This document shows positions 42,557 to 51,343 of a stretch of 64,000 nucleotides of DNA, piece after piece. The first letter of the stretch is position 1; the number at the start of each line of letters is the position of its first letter. The notes under the pieces were generated by a model, which worked only from the letters and a program-made list of their open reading frames with translations, was not told the DNA's origin and made no database searches. The stretch is from Actinoplanes oblitus (GTDB taxonomy: Bacteria > Actinomycetota > Actinomycetes > Mycobacteriales > Micromonosporaceae), in assembly GCF_030252345.1 (NCBI RefSeq), contig NZ_CP126980.1, forward strand, positions 6,401,501 to 6,465,500, read 5' to 3'. Both the position numbers and the translations under genes were made by a program.

Positions 42557-43228
42557 TCAGCCGTGGTTGTGCCCGGCGTGGTCTTCCTCGTCGTCGGGGA
42601 GGAACGGGTGCTCGTCGAGCCTGCCCACCAGCTGGTCACCCTCGGCCGGGGCGAACGGGCCGGACCCGTCCGCGTCGTCGAAGGCCTCCAGGTCCAGGGG
42701 CTCCTCCACCTCGGTCACCGTGAGCAGGCCGTCGAGCGGCTCCAGCTCGGGCACGTCCAGCGACGCGAGTGAGCCGTCGCCGGCCTGGAGCAGCTCCAGC
42801 ACCGCCTCGCCGACCGACTCGACCGGGCCGGCCTCCTCCTCCTCGGGCACCGAGCCGCGACGCGCGTTCTCGGCGACCCGCAGCAGGGCGGACACGCTGG
42901 GCACCCGGTAGTCCCGGCGCTGCCGGACCGAGATCACCTGCGGGTACGCGTCACCCGCGCCGGTGCCGTCGCCGGCCTCCGCGGCGAGGAAGCGCTGGTC
43001 CGCCTCGTCCGGGTCGATCGACTCGACATCCCACGGGGTGACCTCGCCGTACGCGTCGAGAAGTTTCTCGTCGTACGCGAACGACGCGTTGTTCAGGTCG
43101 ACGTAGGCCTGCCACACGTCGTCGTCGTCGATACGGCCGGCCGCCGCCTTCACGGCCGCGAGGTGGGCCCGCGCCGCCTCCACCACCCGTTCGAGGGCGG
43201 CGTCGAGCTCCGCGTTCTGGTCGCTCAT
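42557..43228 (-). CDS. Acidic conserved protein, unknown
   Basis: A 223-residue protein. Residues 1-60 (SDQNAELDAALERVVEAARAHLAAVKAAAGRIDDDDVWQAYVDLNNASFAYDEKLLDAYGEVTPWDVE) are helical and seem to be the conserved part. The second half is strongly acidic and likely disordered, ending DDEEDHAGHNHG. No enzyme motif or membrane segment. The ATG at 43228 is preferred over an in-frame start 13 codons upstream. It is 39 bp downstream of the M20 peptidase gene, same strand, so likely an operon. Confidence 0.75.
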   Translation of the reverse strand: MSDQNAELDAALERVVEAARAHLAAVKAAAGRIDDDDVWQAYVDLNNASFAYDEKLLDAYGEVTPWDVESIDPDEADQRFLAAEAGDGTGAGDAYPQVISVRQRRDYRVPSVSALLRVAENARRGSVPEEEEAGPVESVGEAVLELLQAGDGSLASLDVPELEPLDGLLTVTEVEEPLDLEAFDDADGSGPFAPAEGDQLVGRLDEHPFLPDDEEDHAGHNHG

Positions 43229-43267
43229 GTTGTCTGGGGGTCCTTCCACATTTAGCTGTCGGAGCAT

Positions 43268-44575
43268 CTAGCTGTTTCGGAGCAGTCGGTCGAGCACACG
43301 CACGCCGAACTTTAGCCCCTCCACCGGCACTCGCTCGTCGATGCCGTGGAACAGGGCGGCGAAGTTCAGGTCGGGCGGAAGTTGCAACGGGGCGAACCCG
43401 AAGCATCGGATGCCCAGAGTGCTGAACGCCTTGGCGTCCGTTCCACCGGACATCAGGTACGGCACGGTACGCGCCCCCGGGTCCTCCGCGCGCAGCGCCG
43501 CCGCCATCGCGTCCACCAGCGGCCCGCCGAACTCCGTCTCCACCGCCGGCTGCCGGTGCACGTGCTCGATCTCCACATCCGGCCCGATGATGTCCCGCAG
43601 CTCGGCCAGGAACGACTCCGCCTGGCCGGGCAGGGTGCGGCAGTCGATGGTGGCCGACGCCTTACCCGGGATCACGTTGTCCTTGTACCCGGCCTCGAGC
43701 CGGGTCGGGTTGGCGGTGTTGCGGATGGTCGCGCCGATCAGGTTGGCGATCGGGCCGAGCTTGGAAATCGCCAGTTCGGGGTCGTCCGGGTCCAGGTCGA
43801 TCCGCAGCGCCTCGCTGACCTGCTCGAGGAACGCCCGCACGGTCGGCGTGACGACCACCGGGAAGCGGTGCCGGCCGACCGCGGCGACCGCCTCGGCCAG
43901 CGCGGTGACCGCGTTGTCGTCGTGGATGAACGAGCCGTGCCCGGGCCGCCCGTACGCGTGCAGCTTCAGCCAGTCGAGCCCCTTCTCGGCGGTCTGCACC
44001 AGGTAGAGTCGCAGGTCGTCGTTGACCGTGTAGGAGTAGCCGCCGACCTCGCCGATCGCCTCGGTGCAGCCCTCGAACTCGCCCGGGTGGTTCTGCACCA
44101 GCCACTGCGAGCCGTACTCCATCCCGGCCTCCTCGTCGGCGGTGTACGCCAGCACGATGTCCCGGGGCGGGGTGTACCCGATCCGCTGCCACTCGCGCAC
44201 CACGGCCAGCACCATGGCGTCGAAGTCCTTCATGTCGACGGCGCCACGGCCCCACAGGTAGCCGTCCTTGATCTCCCCGGAGAACGGGCCGACCGACCAC
44301 TCGCTCGGGTCGGCCGGGACGACGTCGAGGTGGCCGTGGACCAGCAGGGCGCCGCGCGACCGGTCGGCGCCGGGGATCCGGGCGACCAGGTTGGCGCGTT
44401 TCGGGGCCGACTCCAGCAGGCGCGACTCGATGCCCGCGTCGGCGAGTTTCTCCGCGACGTACTCGGCGGCGGCCCGCTCGCCCACGGTGGTCCGCGGGTC
44501 TCCGGTGTTGGTGGTGTCGATGCGCAACAGGTCCTGGCAGAGGGCGGTGACCTCGTCCACGGCGGAGGTGTTCAT
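43268..44575 (-). CDS. M20/M25/M40 family metallopeptidase
   Basis: A 435-residue cytoplasmic two-zinc peptidase. Metal ligands fit LLVHGHLDVVP (His, Asp), WGRGAVDMKDF (Asp), YTADEEAGMEYGS (Glu pair), EVGGYS and NFAALFHGIDERV (final His). The dimerisation domain between about 190 and 310 contains GRPGHGSFIHDDNAV. Homologues cleave dipeptides or deacylate amino acids; the exact substrate is open. Start ATG at 44575 (MNTSAVDEV). Probably co-transcribed with the acidic protein downstream. Confidence 0.92.
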   Translation of the reverse strand: MNTSAVDEVTALCQDLLRIDTTNTGDPRTTVGERAAAEYVAEKLADAGIESRLLESAPKRANLVARIPGADRSRGALLVHGHLDVVPADPSEWSVGPFSGEIKDGYLWGRGAVDMKDFDAMVLAVVREWQRIGYTPPRDIVLAYTADEEAGMEYGSQWLVQNHPGEFEGCTEAIGEVGGYSYTVNDDLRLYLVQTAEKGLDWLKLHAYGRPGHGSFIHDDNAVTALAEAVAAVGRHRFPVVVTPTVRAFLEQVSEALRIDLDPDDPELAISKLGPIANLIGATIRNTANPTRLEAGYKDNVIPGKASATIDCRTLPGQAESFLAELRDIIGPDVEIEHVHRQPAVETEFGGPLVDAMAAALRAEDPGARTVPYLMSGGTDAKAFSTLGIRCFGFAPLQLPPDLNFAALFHGIDERVPVEGLKFGVRVLDRLLRNS

Positions 44576-44643
44576 CCGCCCTTCTTACCAGCTGGCTGTC
44601 ACCCGGGTTTGCCCGGAGACGGGTTGCGGGTAACGGCGGGCTC

Positions 44644-45198
44644 ATGGCTGACGTGAATCTTCCCCCGCTTCCGCCGGTGGGTGGCACCATCTCCGGGCGC
44701 AGCGTCGTCGACGTCCTGAACGAGCAGCACCGCCAGATCCTCGACCTGACGTCGGGGGATGTCTCGGACAGCACTCATTCCGTCCTCATCGCCACGCTGT
44801 CCCGGCACCTCTCCGCCGAGGAGCAGTACCTCTACCCCGCGATCCGGGAAGCGGTACCGGACGGCGACCGGATCGCCGACCGCGAGCTCGCCGAGGACCA
44901 CACGCTGCTGACCCTCATGAAGGAGGGCCGCCGGGACGAGCTGATCGCCGCCATCCACCGGCACGTCGAGGCCGACACCACGGAACTGTTCCCGCTGCTG
45001 GAGCAGATGGTCCCGGCCGACGACATGATCCGCCTGGGCAACCGGGTGGAGACCGCCGAGGAGGCCGCGCCGACCCGCCCGCACCCCGGCACGCCGGCCA
45101 CCCCGCCGTGGAACAAGGTGATCGACCCGCTGGTCGGCGCCATCGACAAGCTTCGCGACGTGGCTACCGCCCGGCCCACGTATCCGCGCGATCTGTAA
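44644..45198 (+). CDS. Hemerythrin-domain protein
   Basis: A 184-residue four-helix protein. Potential iron ligands are the His and Glu residues in LNEQHRQIL, LSRHLSAEEQYLYP, ELAEDHTLLTL and AAIHRHVEADTTELFPLLE, the pattern of the hemerythrin/HHE family, with a non-haem diiron site for O2 or NO sensing or iron repair. The last 55 residues are a separate Pro-rich tail. A TAACGG box at about 44631 with 7 nt to the ATG at 44644 suggests a leaderless message. Confidence 0.85.
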   Translation: MADVNLPPLPPVGGTISGRSVVDVLNEQHRQILDLTSGDVSDSTHSVLIATLSRHLSAEEQYLYPAIREAVPDGDRIADRELAEDHTLLTLMKEGRRDELIAAIHRHVEADTTELFPLLEQMVPADDMIRLGNRVETAEEAAPTRPHPGTPATPPWNKVIDPLVGAIDKLRDVATARPTYPRDL

Positions 45199-45326
45199 AC
45201 TCACATTTACTTAGTTACCGTTTGGTAGGGTACGTCCCACTACTTAACTTCTTTGTCACAAACCGCCGATCTTTCCACCGGCCACAGGGCTAGCCTTCGA
45301 TCCCGTTCTAGTCCTAACGTCACGCT

Positions 45327-46292
45327 ATGAACCTGGAGCTGCGGCACCTCAAGGTGGTCTGCGCCATCGCGGAGACTGGCAGCGTGACCAAGGCCGCGTC
45401 ACAACTCGGCCTGGCCCAACCGGCGCTCACCGCCCAACTGCAGCGGATCGAGCGTACGCTGGGCGGCCCCCTGTTCGACCGGGACCGGCGCGGCGCCCGG
45501 CCCACCGCCCTCGGCGAGCTGGTGCTCTCCCGCGCCCGGGTCCTGCTGCCCGCCATGAAAGGCTTGCAGGACGAGGCGGCCCGGCTGGCCGCCGGCGGCA
45601 GCCAGCAGCTCAGCCGTTACCGGATGGGCGCCATCGGCGGCCCGGTCTTCGCCCACCTGCTGCACCGGCTCTCCGCCGACCAGCCGGAGGCGCAGATCTC
45701 CACCTACGCGTCGTACTACGTCGACGAGCTGGCCACCATGGTGCTCAACGGCAAGCTGGACTTCGCCCAGGTCGGGGTCTGCGGCGACGCGCTCCCGTCG
45801 GCCGACTACGGCCTGGTCTGGGACACCATCGCCGTCGACGCGGTCTGCGTGCTGATGCGCGAGGACCACCCGCAGGCCAAGGGCACCGAGGTGGACCTGG
45901 CCGAGATGGCCTCCGAGCAGTGGTCCGCGGCGGCCGGCGACGGCTGCTTCGAGACCTGCTTCGCGGCGTCCTGCGCGCGGGCCGGCTTCACCCCCCGCCG
46001 CGTCCTCGAGACCGACGCGCGAGCCTGCATCGACATGGTGGAGCTGGGCGTCGCGATCGGGCTGTGCCAGCCGACCTTCCGCCCGCCGGCCGGGCTCACC
46101 ACCAGGCCCCTCAAGGGGGCGCCGCTGCGCTGGCGGCTGCTGCTGGGCTGGCACCCGGAGTCGCCGGCCGCCCGGTTCGCGCCGAAGGTGCTGGAGCTGG
46201 CCCGCGAGGCGTACCAGGACGTGATCGCCCGCAACGAGGGCTACGTGGAATGGATGCGCGAGCAAGCGGCCGGGTCACCCACGTCCGCCTGA
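45327..46292 (+). CDS. LysR-family transcriptional regulator
   Basis: A 321-residue regulator. The DNA-binding part is LRHLKVVCAIAETGSVTKAASQLGLAQPALTAQLQRIERTLGGPLFDR; the co-inducer domain (from residue 95) has two alpha/beta lobes. A Cys-rich spot (GDGCFETCFAASCARAGF) in the second lobe is unusual and could allow redox sensing. TAACGT ends 6 nt before the ATG at 45327, so the transcript is probably leaderless. The 128-bp upstream gap is AT-rich and contains TTACTTAGTTACC and related T-N11-A like sites; the diverging target normally expected is not there, since the hemerythrin gene reads the same way. Confidence 0.9.
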   Translation: MNLELRHLKVVCAIAETGSVTKAASQLGLAQPALTAQLQRIERTLGGPLFDRDRRGARPTALGELVLSRARVLLPAMKGLQDEAARLAAGGSQQLSRYRMGAIGGPVFAHLLHRLSADQPEAQISTYASYYVDELATMVLNGKLDFAQVGVCGDALPSADYGLVWDTIAVDAVCVLMREDHPQAKGTEVDLAEMASEQWSAAAGDGCFETCFAASCARAGFTPRRVLETDARACIDMVELGVAIGLCQPTFRPPAGLTTRPLKGAPLRWRLLLGWHPESPAARFAPKVLELAREAYQDVIARNEGYVEWMREQAAGSPTSA

Positions 46293-46309
46293 CGCTCTTG
46301 ACCCCCTTC

Positions 46310-46444
46310 GAAGATCAAATTCTTCCGTTACGCGCGTCCGCTGTGGTGCGGATCGCATGCTCCCGCGCGGGCCGGGCGGGCTGATCTGGCCGCTGCGCGT
46401 CCATGACGATCAGCCCACCCTGCACGGCCCGTGGGTGGTCACCG
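46310..46444 (+). ncRNA. Candidate structured RNA or mobile palindromic element, copy 1
   Basis: About 135 nt, present a second time in inverted orientation at 50631-50770. Parts: a small stem GAAGA/TCTTC (46310-46325); a block of about 48 nt identical to copy 2 except one base (includes GGTGCGGATCGCATGCTCCC); a stem GGCGGGCTGATC (46375-46386) with GATCAGCCCACC (46408-46419), 11 of 12 pairs; and a loop starting TGGCCGCTGCGCGTCCA that is identical in both copies. Stem bases differ between copies but pairing is kept. It lies just after LysR and before the clpC terminator. Orientation, and whether it is transcribed, are unknown. Confidence 0.5.
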
Positions 46445-46457
46445 AAAAGCGAAGACC

Positions 46458-46490
46458 GGAAGGGCCCCGGACTGCGTCCGGGGCCCTTCC
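46458..46490. terminator. 14-bp perfect terminator after the ClpC-like gene
   Basis: GGAAGGGCCCCGGA (46458-46471) and TCCGGGGCCCTTCC (46477-46490), loop CTGCG. It is 30 bp past the stop of the ClpC-like gene (minus strand) and could also end transcripts coming from LysR or the element at 46310. Confidence 0.85.
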
Positions 46491-46519
46491 ACGAACCGCG
46501 TCGCTCGGCGCGTGCCTGG

Positions 46520-49129
46520 TCAGCGGGTGCTCAGGGTCGGGGACTCGACGTCGAAGATCAGCGCACCGTCGCGGGCGTCGACCCGGACCGTCTGGCCCGG
46601 CGCGAGGTCCGCCCCGAGCAGCATCTTCGACAGCCGGTTGTCCAGCTCGCGCTGGATGGTCCGGCGCAGCGGCCGGGCACCGAACTCCGGCTGGTACCCC
46701 TTGTCCGCCAGCCAATCCACCGCCGCCGTGGTGATCTCCAGTCGCACGTCCTGGGCGTGCAGCCGGCGCCGGGTCGACTCCAGCAGCATCTCGGTGATCT
46801 TCCGGAGCTGGTCGGTCTCCAGCTGCCGGAAGATGATGATCTCGTCGATCCGGTTGATGAACTCCGGCCGCAGCTGTTCCTTGAGCCGCCGGTCCAGCCG
46901 ATCCCGCAGGTCGTCGTCGGGCGAGCGCCCGTTCTCCGCCCCACCGAACCCGACGCTGCGGGTGGTCCCGCTGATCAGGTCCGACCCCAGGTTGCTCGTC
47001 ATGATCAACACGACGTTCTTGAAGCTGACGGTGCGGCCCTGACTGTCGGTGAGCCGCCCGTCGTCGAGCACCTGGAGCAGGATGTTGAACACGTCCGGGT
47101 GCGCCTTCTCGATCTCGTCGAGCAGCACCACGCTGTACGGCCGCCGCCGTACCGCCTCGGTCAGCTGCCCGGCCTCGCCGTAACCGATGTATCCGGGCGG
47201 CGCCCCGACCAGCCGCGACACCGTGTGCCGCTCCTGGAACTCGCTCATGTCCAGCCGGATCATCCGGTCCGGCTCACCGAACAGCGCCTCCGCGAGCGAG
47301 CGCGCCAGCTCGGTCTTGCCGACCCCGGTCGGGCCGAGGAACAGGAAGCTGCCCACCGGCCGGTCCGGGTCACCCAGCCCGGCGCGCGAGCGGCGTACCG
47401 CCTCGGCGACCGCGACGACCGCGTCCTCCTGCCCGATCACGTGCTGGTGCAGGTGCTGCTCCAGGCGGAGCAGGCGGTCCCGCTCGGCCTCGGTGAGCTG
47501 CGCGACGGGGATGCCGGTGGCCCGGGAGACCACCTCGGCGATGTCCGCGTCGGTGACCCGCGGCACCCCGTCGGCACCCGCGCCGGCCCCGGCGATCTGC
47601 GCCTTCAGCTCGTTGATCTGATCGCGCAGCTGCGACGCGACCTCGTAGTTCTCCGCGTGCACCGCCTGGTCCCGGTCGCGGGACAGCTGCTCCAGCTGCC
47701 GCTCCCGCTCGCGCAGGTCGGCGTCCGGCATCTTGGTGCGCAGCCGCACCCGGGCGCCGGCCTGGTCGATCAGGTCGATCGCCTTGTCCGGCAGGTACCG
47801 GTCGGTGATGTACCGGTCGGAGAGCACCGCCGCGGCGTCCAGCGCCTCGTCGGTGATCCGCACCTGGTGGTGCGCCTCGTAGTTGTCCCGCAGACCGCGC
47901 AGGATCGCCACCGCGTCCTCCACCGTCGGCTCGCCGACCAGCACCGGCTGGAAGCGCCGGGCCAGCGCCGCGTCCTTCTCGATGTGCTTGCGGTACTCGT
48001 CCAGGGTGGTCGCGCCGATCACCCGCAGCTGCCCGCGGGCCAGCGCCGGCTTCAGCATGTTGCCGGCGTCCATCCCGCCGCCCTCGCCACCGCCACCGGC
48101 GCCGACCAGGGTGTGGATCTCGTCCATGAAGACGATCAGCTCGTCCCCGGACGCCTGGATCTCGTCGATCACCTTGCGCAGCCGCTCCTCGAAGTCGCCG
48201 CGGTAGCGCGTGCCGGCCACCAGGCCGGCCAGGTCCAGCTGGAACACCCGCTTGTCCTGCAGGGTGAGCGGCACGTCGCCGTCCACGATCCGCTGGGCCA
48301 GGCCCTCCACGATCGCGGTCTTGCCGACGCCCGCCTCACCGATCAGCACCGGGTTGTTCTTGGTGCGCCGGGACAGGATCTCAACGGCCTGCTCGATCTC
48401 GTCGGCCCGGCCGATCACCGGGTCGATCTCGCCGCGCCGGGCCACCTCGGTCAGGTCCACGCCGAACTGCTCCAGCGTCGGCGTGTGCCCGCCGCCACCG
48501 CGCGACCCGCCACGGGAGCTGCCCTGGCCACCGCCGACCGGTCCGGCCGGGGCCTCCACGTGCGGGATCGCCCGCGGGTCGAGACGGCCGGCCAGCAGCC
48601 GCCCGGCGACCGAGTCGCCGTTCAGCCCGAGCGCCATCAGAATGTGCTCCGGCCCGATGTACGAGGCGCCGACCGCCCGGGAGATCTGCAGGCTGTCCAG
48701 CAGCGCCCGCTTGGCAGCCGGGGTCAGCGCGACCTGCTCCCGCCCGTTCTCCCGGCCGGCCGCGCCCATGTCGGCGCGCCGGTTCGCCGCGGCGGTGCGG
48801 CTGGCGTCGTCACCGAGCCGGGCGTCCAGCTCGGTGAGCAGGGTCTGCGGGTCGGCGCCGGCGCGGCGCACGGTCTGCTTCATCGGCTCCTGCTGCAGGA
48901 CGGCCCAGAGCAGGTGGTCGGTGTCCAGGTCGGCCAGGACCCCGTCGCCCGCGCCGATGTCGGCGGCCCTGCGGGCGGCGTCGGCCAGCACTTGCCGGGC
49001 GTCGTTGCTCATGTATCGCGCGATGTCGATCCGCTGCGCCGCCCGGCGCGGCTCCGCCGCACCGAAGAAGCGCGCGAACAGGTCGTCCCACTGACCGGGT
49101 CCACCCGGCCCCAACGGTCCGATGCTCAT
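46520..49129 (-). CDS. Clp-family AAA+ ATPase, ClpC-like
   Basis: An unfoldase of 869 residues with two AAA+ modules. The N-terminal part has the Clp_N repeats ([15 protein letters not shown]), then a Gly/Ser-rich linker ([10 protein letters not shown]). Module 1 has GEAGVGKT and [15 protein letters not shown]-type motif ([22 protein letters not shown]) between the modules is the mark of ClpC rather than ClpB. Module 2 has GPTGVGKT and [18 protein letters not shown] tripeptide ([11 protein letters not shown]) sits where ClpP-binding loops occur, so it may feed ClpP. The linker and divergence from the usual ClpC suggest a second ClpC-type protein. ATG at 49129; an in-frame start 22 codons earlier is weaker. 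Confidence 0.88.
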   Translation of the reverse strand: MSIGPLGPGGPGQWDDLFARFFGAAEPRRAAQRIDIARYMSNDARQVLADAARRAADIGAGDGVLADLDTDHLLWAVLQQEPMKQTVRRAGADPQTLLTELDARLGDDASRTAAANRRADMGAAGRENGREQVALTPAAKRALLDSLQISRAVGASYIGPEHILMALGLNGDSVAGRLLAGRLDPRAIPHVEAPAGPVGGGQGSSRGGSRGGGGHTPTLEQFGVDLTEVARRGEIDPVIGRADEIEQAVEILSRRTKNNPVLIGEAGVGKTAIVEGLAQRIVDGDVPLTLQDKRVFQLDLAGLVAGTRYRGDFEERLRKVIDEIQASGDELIVFMDEIHTLVGAGGGGEGGGMDAGNMLKPALARGQLRVIGATTLDEYRKHIEKDAALARRFQPVLVGEPTVEDAVAILRGLRDNYEAHHQVRITDEALDAAAVLSDRYITDRYLPDKAIDLIDQAGARVRLRTKMPDADLRERERQLEQLSRDRDQAVHAENYEVASQLRDQINELKAQIAGAGAGADGVPRVTDADIAEVVSRATGIPVAQLTEAERDRLLRLEQHLHQHVIGQEDAVVAVAEAVRRSRAGLGDPDRPVGSFLFLGPTGVGKTELARSLAEALFGEPDRMIRLDMSEFQERHTVSRLVGAPPGYIGYGEAGQLTEAVRRRPYSVVLLDEIEKAHPDVFNILLQVLDDGRLTDSQGRTVSFKNVVLIMTSNLGSDLISGTTRSVGFGGAENGRSPDDDLRDRLDRRLKEQLRPEFINRIDEIIIFRQLETDQLRKITEMLLESTRRRLHAQDVRLEITTAAVDWLADKGYQPEFGARPLRRTIQRELDNRLSKMLLGADLAPGQTVRVDARDGALIFDVESPTLSTR

Positions 49130-49269
49130 CAGTCTCTCTTCTCCTGGTACTCCACTGGCGGCGACATCCGGCCTACCCCCGGTCGGGAGCCGCAAACGCC
49201 CGCCGCCGCCTGTTAGAAGCGCGTGAGGCCAGGCCCTGATTCCCGATTCTCGCGAAAAGTTGACAGGGG

Positions 49270-49275
49270 TAGGCT
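49270..49275 (+). promoter_or_regulatory. -10 box TAGGCT for the NYN gene
   Basis: TAGGCT is followed by CAACTT and ATG at 49282; TTGACA at 49260-49265 is only 4 bp from it, too close to be its -35. The gene is likely leaderless. No CIRCE or HAIR-type heat-shock site was seen in the 152-bp gap towards the clpC-like start. Confidence 0.5.
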
Positions 49276-49281
49276 CAACTT

Positions 49282-50100
49282 ATGTCCGCTCCCCAGGAAC
49301 CCGCCTCCGGCTCCCTGGCGCCGGTCTTCCGGGAACCCGCCCTCCCCGAACCGGTGCCCGCGTCCTCGGAGTCCCTGTTTCAGGGAGCCACATCACACCC
49401 ACCCGTGTCCGGCGAACCGGAGTCTCCCCCGACATCCGCTGCCCGGACACCGCCGCCGATCACCTCTCCCGACCCGCGAGCCCCCGGGTCCCGATCCGCC
49501 ACCTCCGGCCACACCTCCACCAGGCCGCGACACTCCCCCACCCCGCCGGCACCCTCCCACGACACCACCACCGAGCCGCGACGGTCCCCGACCCAGCCGG
49601 CGCCCTCCCGGGACGCCACCCCCGAACCGCGCCCCTCCCCCACCCGCACGGAGCCGGCGGTCTCCGGTGCGGCCGCCGCGGAGCAACCGCCCTCGCCCGC
49701 CTCCGCGCCGGCGGCGTCCGGTGCGCCGGTCCCGCTGGTGATCGTCGACGGCGCGAACGTGGTCGGTTCGGTGCCGGACGGCTGGTGGCGCGACCGAGCC
49801 GGCGCCGCGATCCGCCTCCGCGACAACCTGGCCCCGCTGCCCGCCGCCGGCCTGCCCGGCCTACCGCCCCCGATCGAGGTCGTCCTGGTCGTCGAGGGCA
49901 AGGCCCGGGACATCCCGCAAGACCCGTCCGGCGTCCGGATCGCCCGCGCCCCCGGCTCCGGCGACGACGAGATCATTGCTTTGGTACGCGACGAGCACCG
50001 CACCCGCCCCATCGTCGTGATAACCGCCGACCGCGGCCTCCGCTCCCGAGCCACCGCCCTGGGCGCCGAAGTCCGAGGCCCGTCCTCGGTCCCCCGCTGA
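49282..50100 (+). CDS. NYN/PIN-like nuclease with long proline-rich N-terminus
   Basis: A 272-residue protein. Residues 1-145 are Pro/Ser/Thr-rich with degenerate repeats of about 17 residues (SPTPPAPSHDTTTEPRR, SPTQPAPSRDATPEPRP) and probably disordered. Residues 148-272 are a NYN domain: PLVIVDGANVVGSVPDGWW (first Asp), GDDEIIALVRDE (Asp pair) and IVVITADRGLRSRA (last Asp), so the acidic metal site of PIN/NYN RNases is kept. It probably cuts or processes RNA. It starts divergently from the clpC-like gene. Confidence 0.83.
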   Translation: MSAPQEPASGSLAPVFREPALPEPVPASSESLFQGATSHPPVSGEPESPPTSAARTPPPITSPDPRAPGSRSATSGHTSTRPRHSPTPPAPSHDTTTEPRRSPTQPAPSRDATPEPRPSPTRTEPAVSGAAAAEQPPSPASAPAASGAPVPLVIVDGANVVGSVPDGWWRDRAGAAIRLRDNLAPLPAAGLPGLPPPIEVVLVVEGKARDIPQDPSGVRIARAPGSGDDEIIALVRDEHRTRPIVVITADRGLRSRATALGAEVRGPSSVPR

Positions 50101-50630
50101 CCCGCAGCGGACACCGGTCCCCCAGCACTGGACCGGCGCACCCCATCGACATGCCGGAGGCGACCCCTACAGCGCATGCCGGAAGCGCCCGGCAGCGCAT
50201 GCCGCAGACCTCCCCGCGCAGCCCATGCCGCAGACGTCCCCACACAGCGCATGCCGGAAGCGCCCGGCAAGCATGCCGTGAGGCCTCCCCACACAGCGCA
50301 TGCCGGAAGCGCCCCGCGCAGCGCGTGCCGCGGGCCTCCCCGCGCAGCGCATGCCGCCCCGGACCCACGCCGCCATCAGGACGCTCCCCACGCAGACCCA
50401 TGTGCCCAGCGCCCCAACGCCCCCGACGGTGGCCGGTTGCGGGGTGGGATGGGGCTCCGGGTTGGGAGTGGGGTCGGGGGCACCGGAACGGGCGCTTCGG
50501 AGCAAGGCGTCGGGCCGGGGCTGAGGCGGGGGTTCGGGGTTGGGAGTGAGGTGGGGGCACCGGGTCGGCGGTGAGGTCGGGCCTTCGGAGCGGGCCCTCG
50601 AAACGGGCGTCGGGTTGGGGTTGGGTGAAA
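50101..50630. repeat. Intergenic region with ~30-bp degenerate repeats
   Basis: From 50150 to 50360 there are about seven diverged units of the form CGCAGCGCATGCCG(G/C)AAGCGCCC or CAGACCTCCCCGCG. From 50420 to 50630 the sequence is G-rich (GGGTTGGGG-type runs) without repeats of fixed length. No gene with a ribosome site was recognised on either strand. Confidence 0.55.
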
Positions 50631-50770
50631 CGGTGACCAGCCGCGGACAATGAAGGGGCCGGCGATCGCTTTGGACGCGCAGCGGCCAGATCGCCGGCCC
50701 CGGCCCGCGCGGGAGCATGCGATCCGCACCCCAGCGGACGCGCGTACCTGAAGATCTTGAAGTTGATCTT
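50631..50770 (-). ncRNA. Candidate structured RNA or mobile palindromic element, copy 2
   Basis: Same element as at 46310-46444, on the opposite strand. Read on the minus strand: a stem AAGATC/GATCTT (50751-50770), the nearly invariant 48-nt block, and a 13-bp perfect stem between 50689-50701 and 50655-50667 (GGGGCCGGCGATC with its complement), around the same loop TGGCCGCTGCGCGTCCA. Four stem positions differ from copy 1 with both partners changed. GGTCACCG near 50630 is shared with copy 1. The surrounding 50771-51034 shows no further gene. Confidence 0.5.
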
Positions 50771-51078
50771 TATGGTTGAGGCCGCAGCGGTGACCCAGCC
50801 CCGGACAGTAGGGTGCGCTCGTCGAGGCCGCGGCCGCCGAGGGGACGGGGCGGCCGAGCGATTTCGGTGGGGGGTGGCCGCGACGCGCAAGTCGGCATGA
50901 TCCACAATGGACGTCGCGGAAAGTGGGCGCCACCAGGGCGATCATCGGTGTCGATCGTCGGACCGCTAGTGCGTCTTTTGTGTCAGTGGTGGGCAAAATG
51001 GCGCGGCCCGGGAGGCGCTTCCGGGGCTGGGCGTTAGGCTGTGTCGCAAGTGGGTTGAGTTACAGGAGGCCGAAAAGG

Positions 51079-51339
51079 GTGGCCAGTGTCGCCGAGGTCA
51101 GAGCGGCTGTGGACGCCGCGCTCCAGCAGGTGAACGAGGGGCAGGCGGCGATACAGGCGGCTCGGGAGAAGCTCGGTGAGGCGCAGCAGAGTCTGGCGGC
51201 CGCGCTCGACGGCAGTGCGCACGACGCCGTCGACACGGCCAAGGCGTCGCTGTCGCAGGCCGACCAGCAGCTCGAGGAATGCCTGACCGCCACGCTGGTC
51301 GCGGTCGAGGCCGCCCAGACCTACACGGCGACGCTCTGA
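51079..51339 (+). CDS. Small helical protein (DUF6244-like), first gene of an FtsK operon
   Basis: An 86-residue protein without signal or membrane segment. It is almost entirely two amphipathic helices with a central break (AALDGSAHDAVD), rich in Ala, Gln and Glu, and its composition and size are similar to DUF6244 or to WXG100-like hairpin proteins, although no WXG motif is present. GTG at 51079 follows GGAGG by 9 nt. A TAGGCT box at 51035-51040 is the likely promoter, giving a 30-nt leader. It starts a run of four closely spaced genes; by analogy with small proteins beside EccC-type ATPases it could be the handled substrate, but that is inference. Confidence 0.7.
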   Translation: MASVAEVRAAVDAALQQVNEGQAAIQAAREKLGEAQQSLAAALDGSAHDAVDTAKASLSQADQQLEECLTATLVAVEAAQTYTATL

Positions 51340-51343
51340 CGCG

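Noticed and set aside
46357..46450. A small peptide (MLPRGPG..IWPLRV) encoded in both copies of the inverted element
   Set aside because: Codon changes between copies alter residues non-conservatively, while base pairing is kept; no ribosome site precedes the ATG. A structural role is more likely.
49129..49282. Heat-shock operator (HAIR/CIRCE) before the clpC-like gene
   Set aside because: No matching inverted repeat was found in the 152-bp gap.
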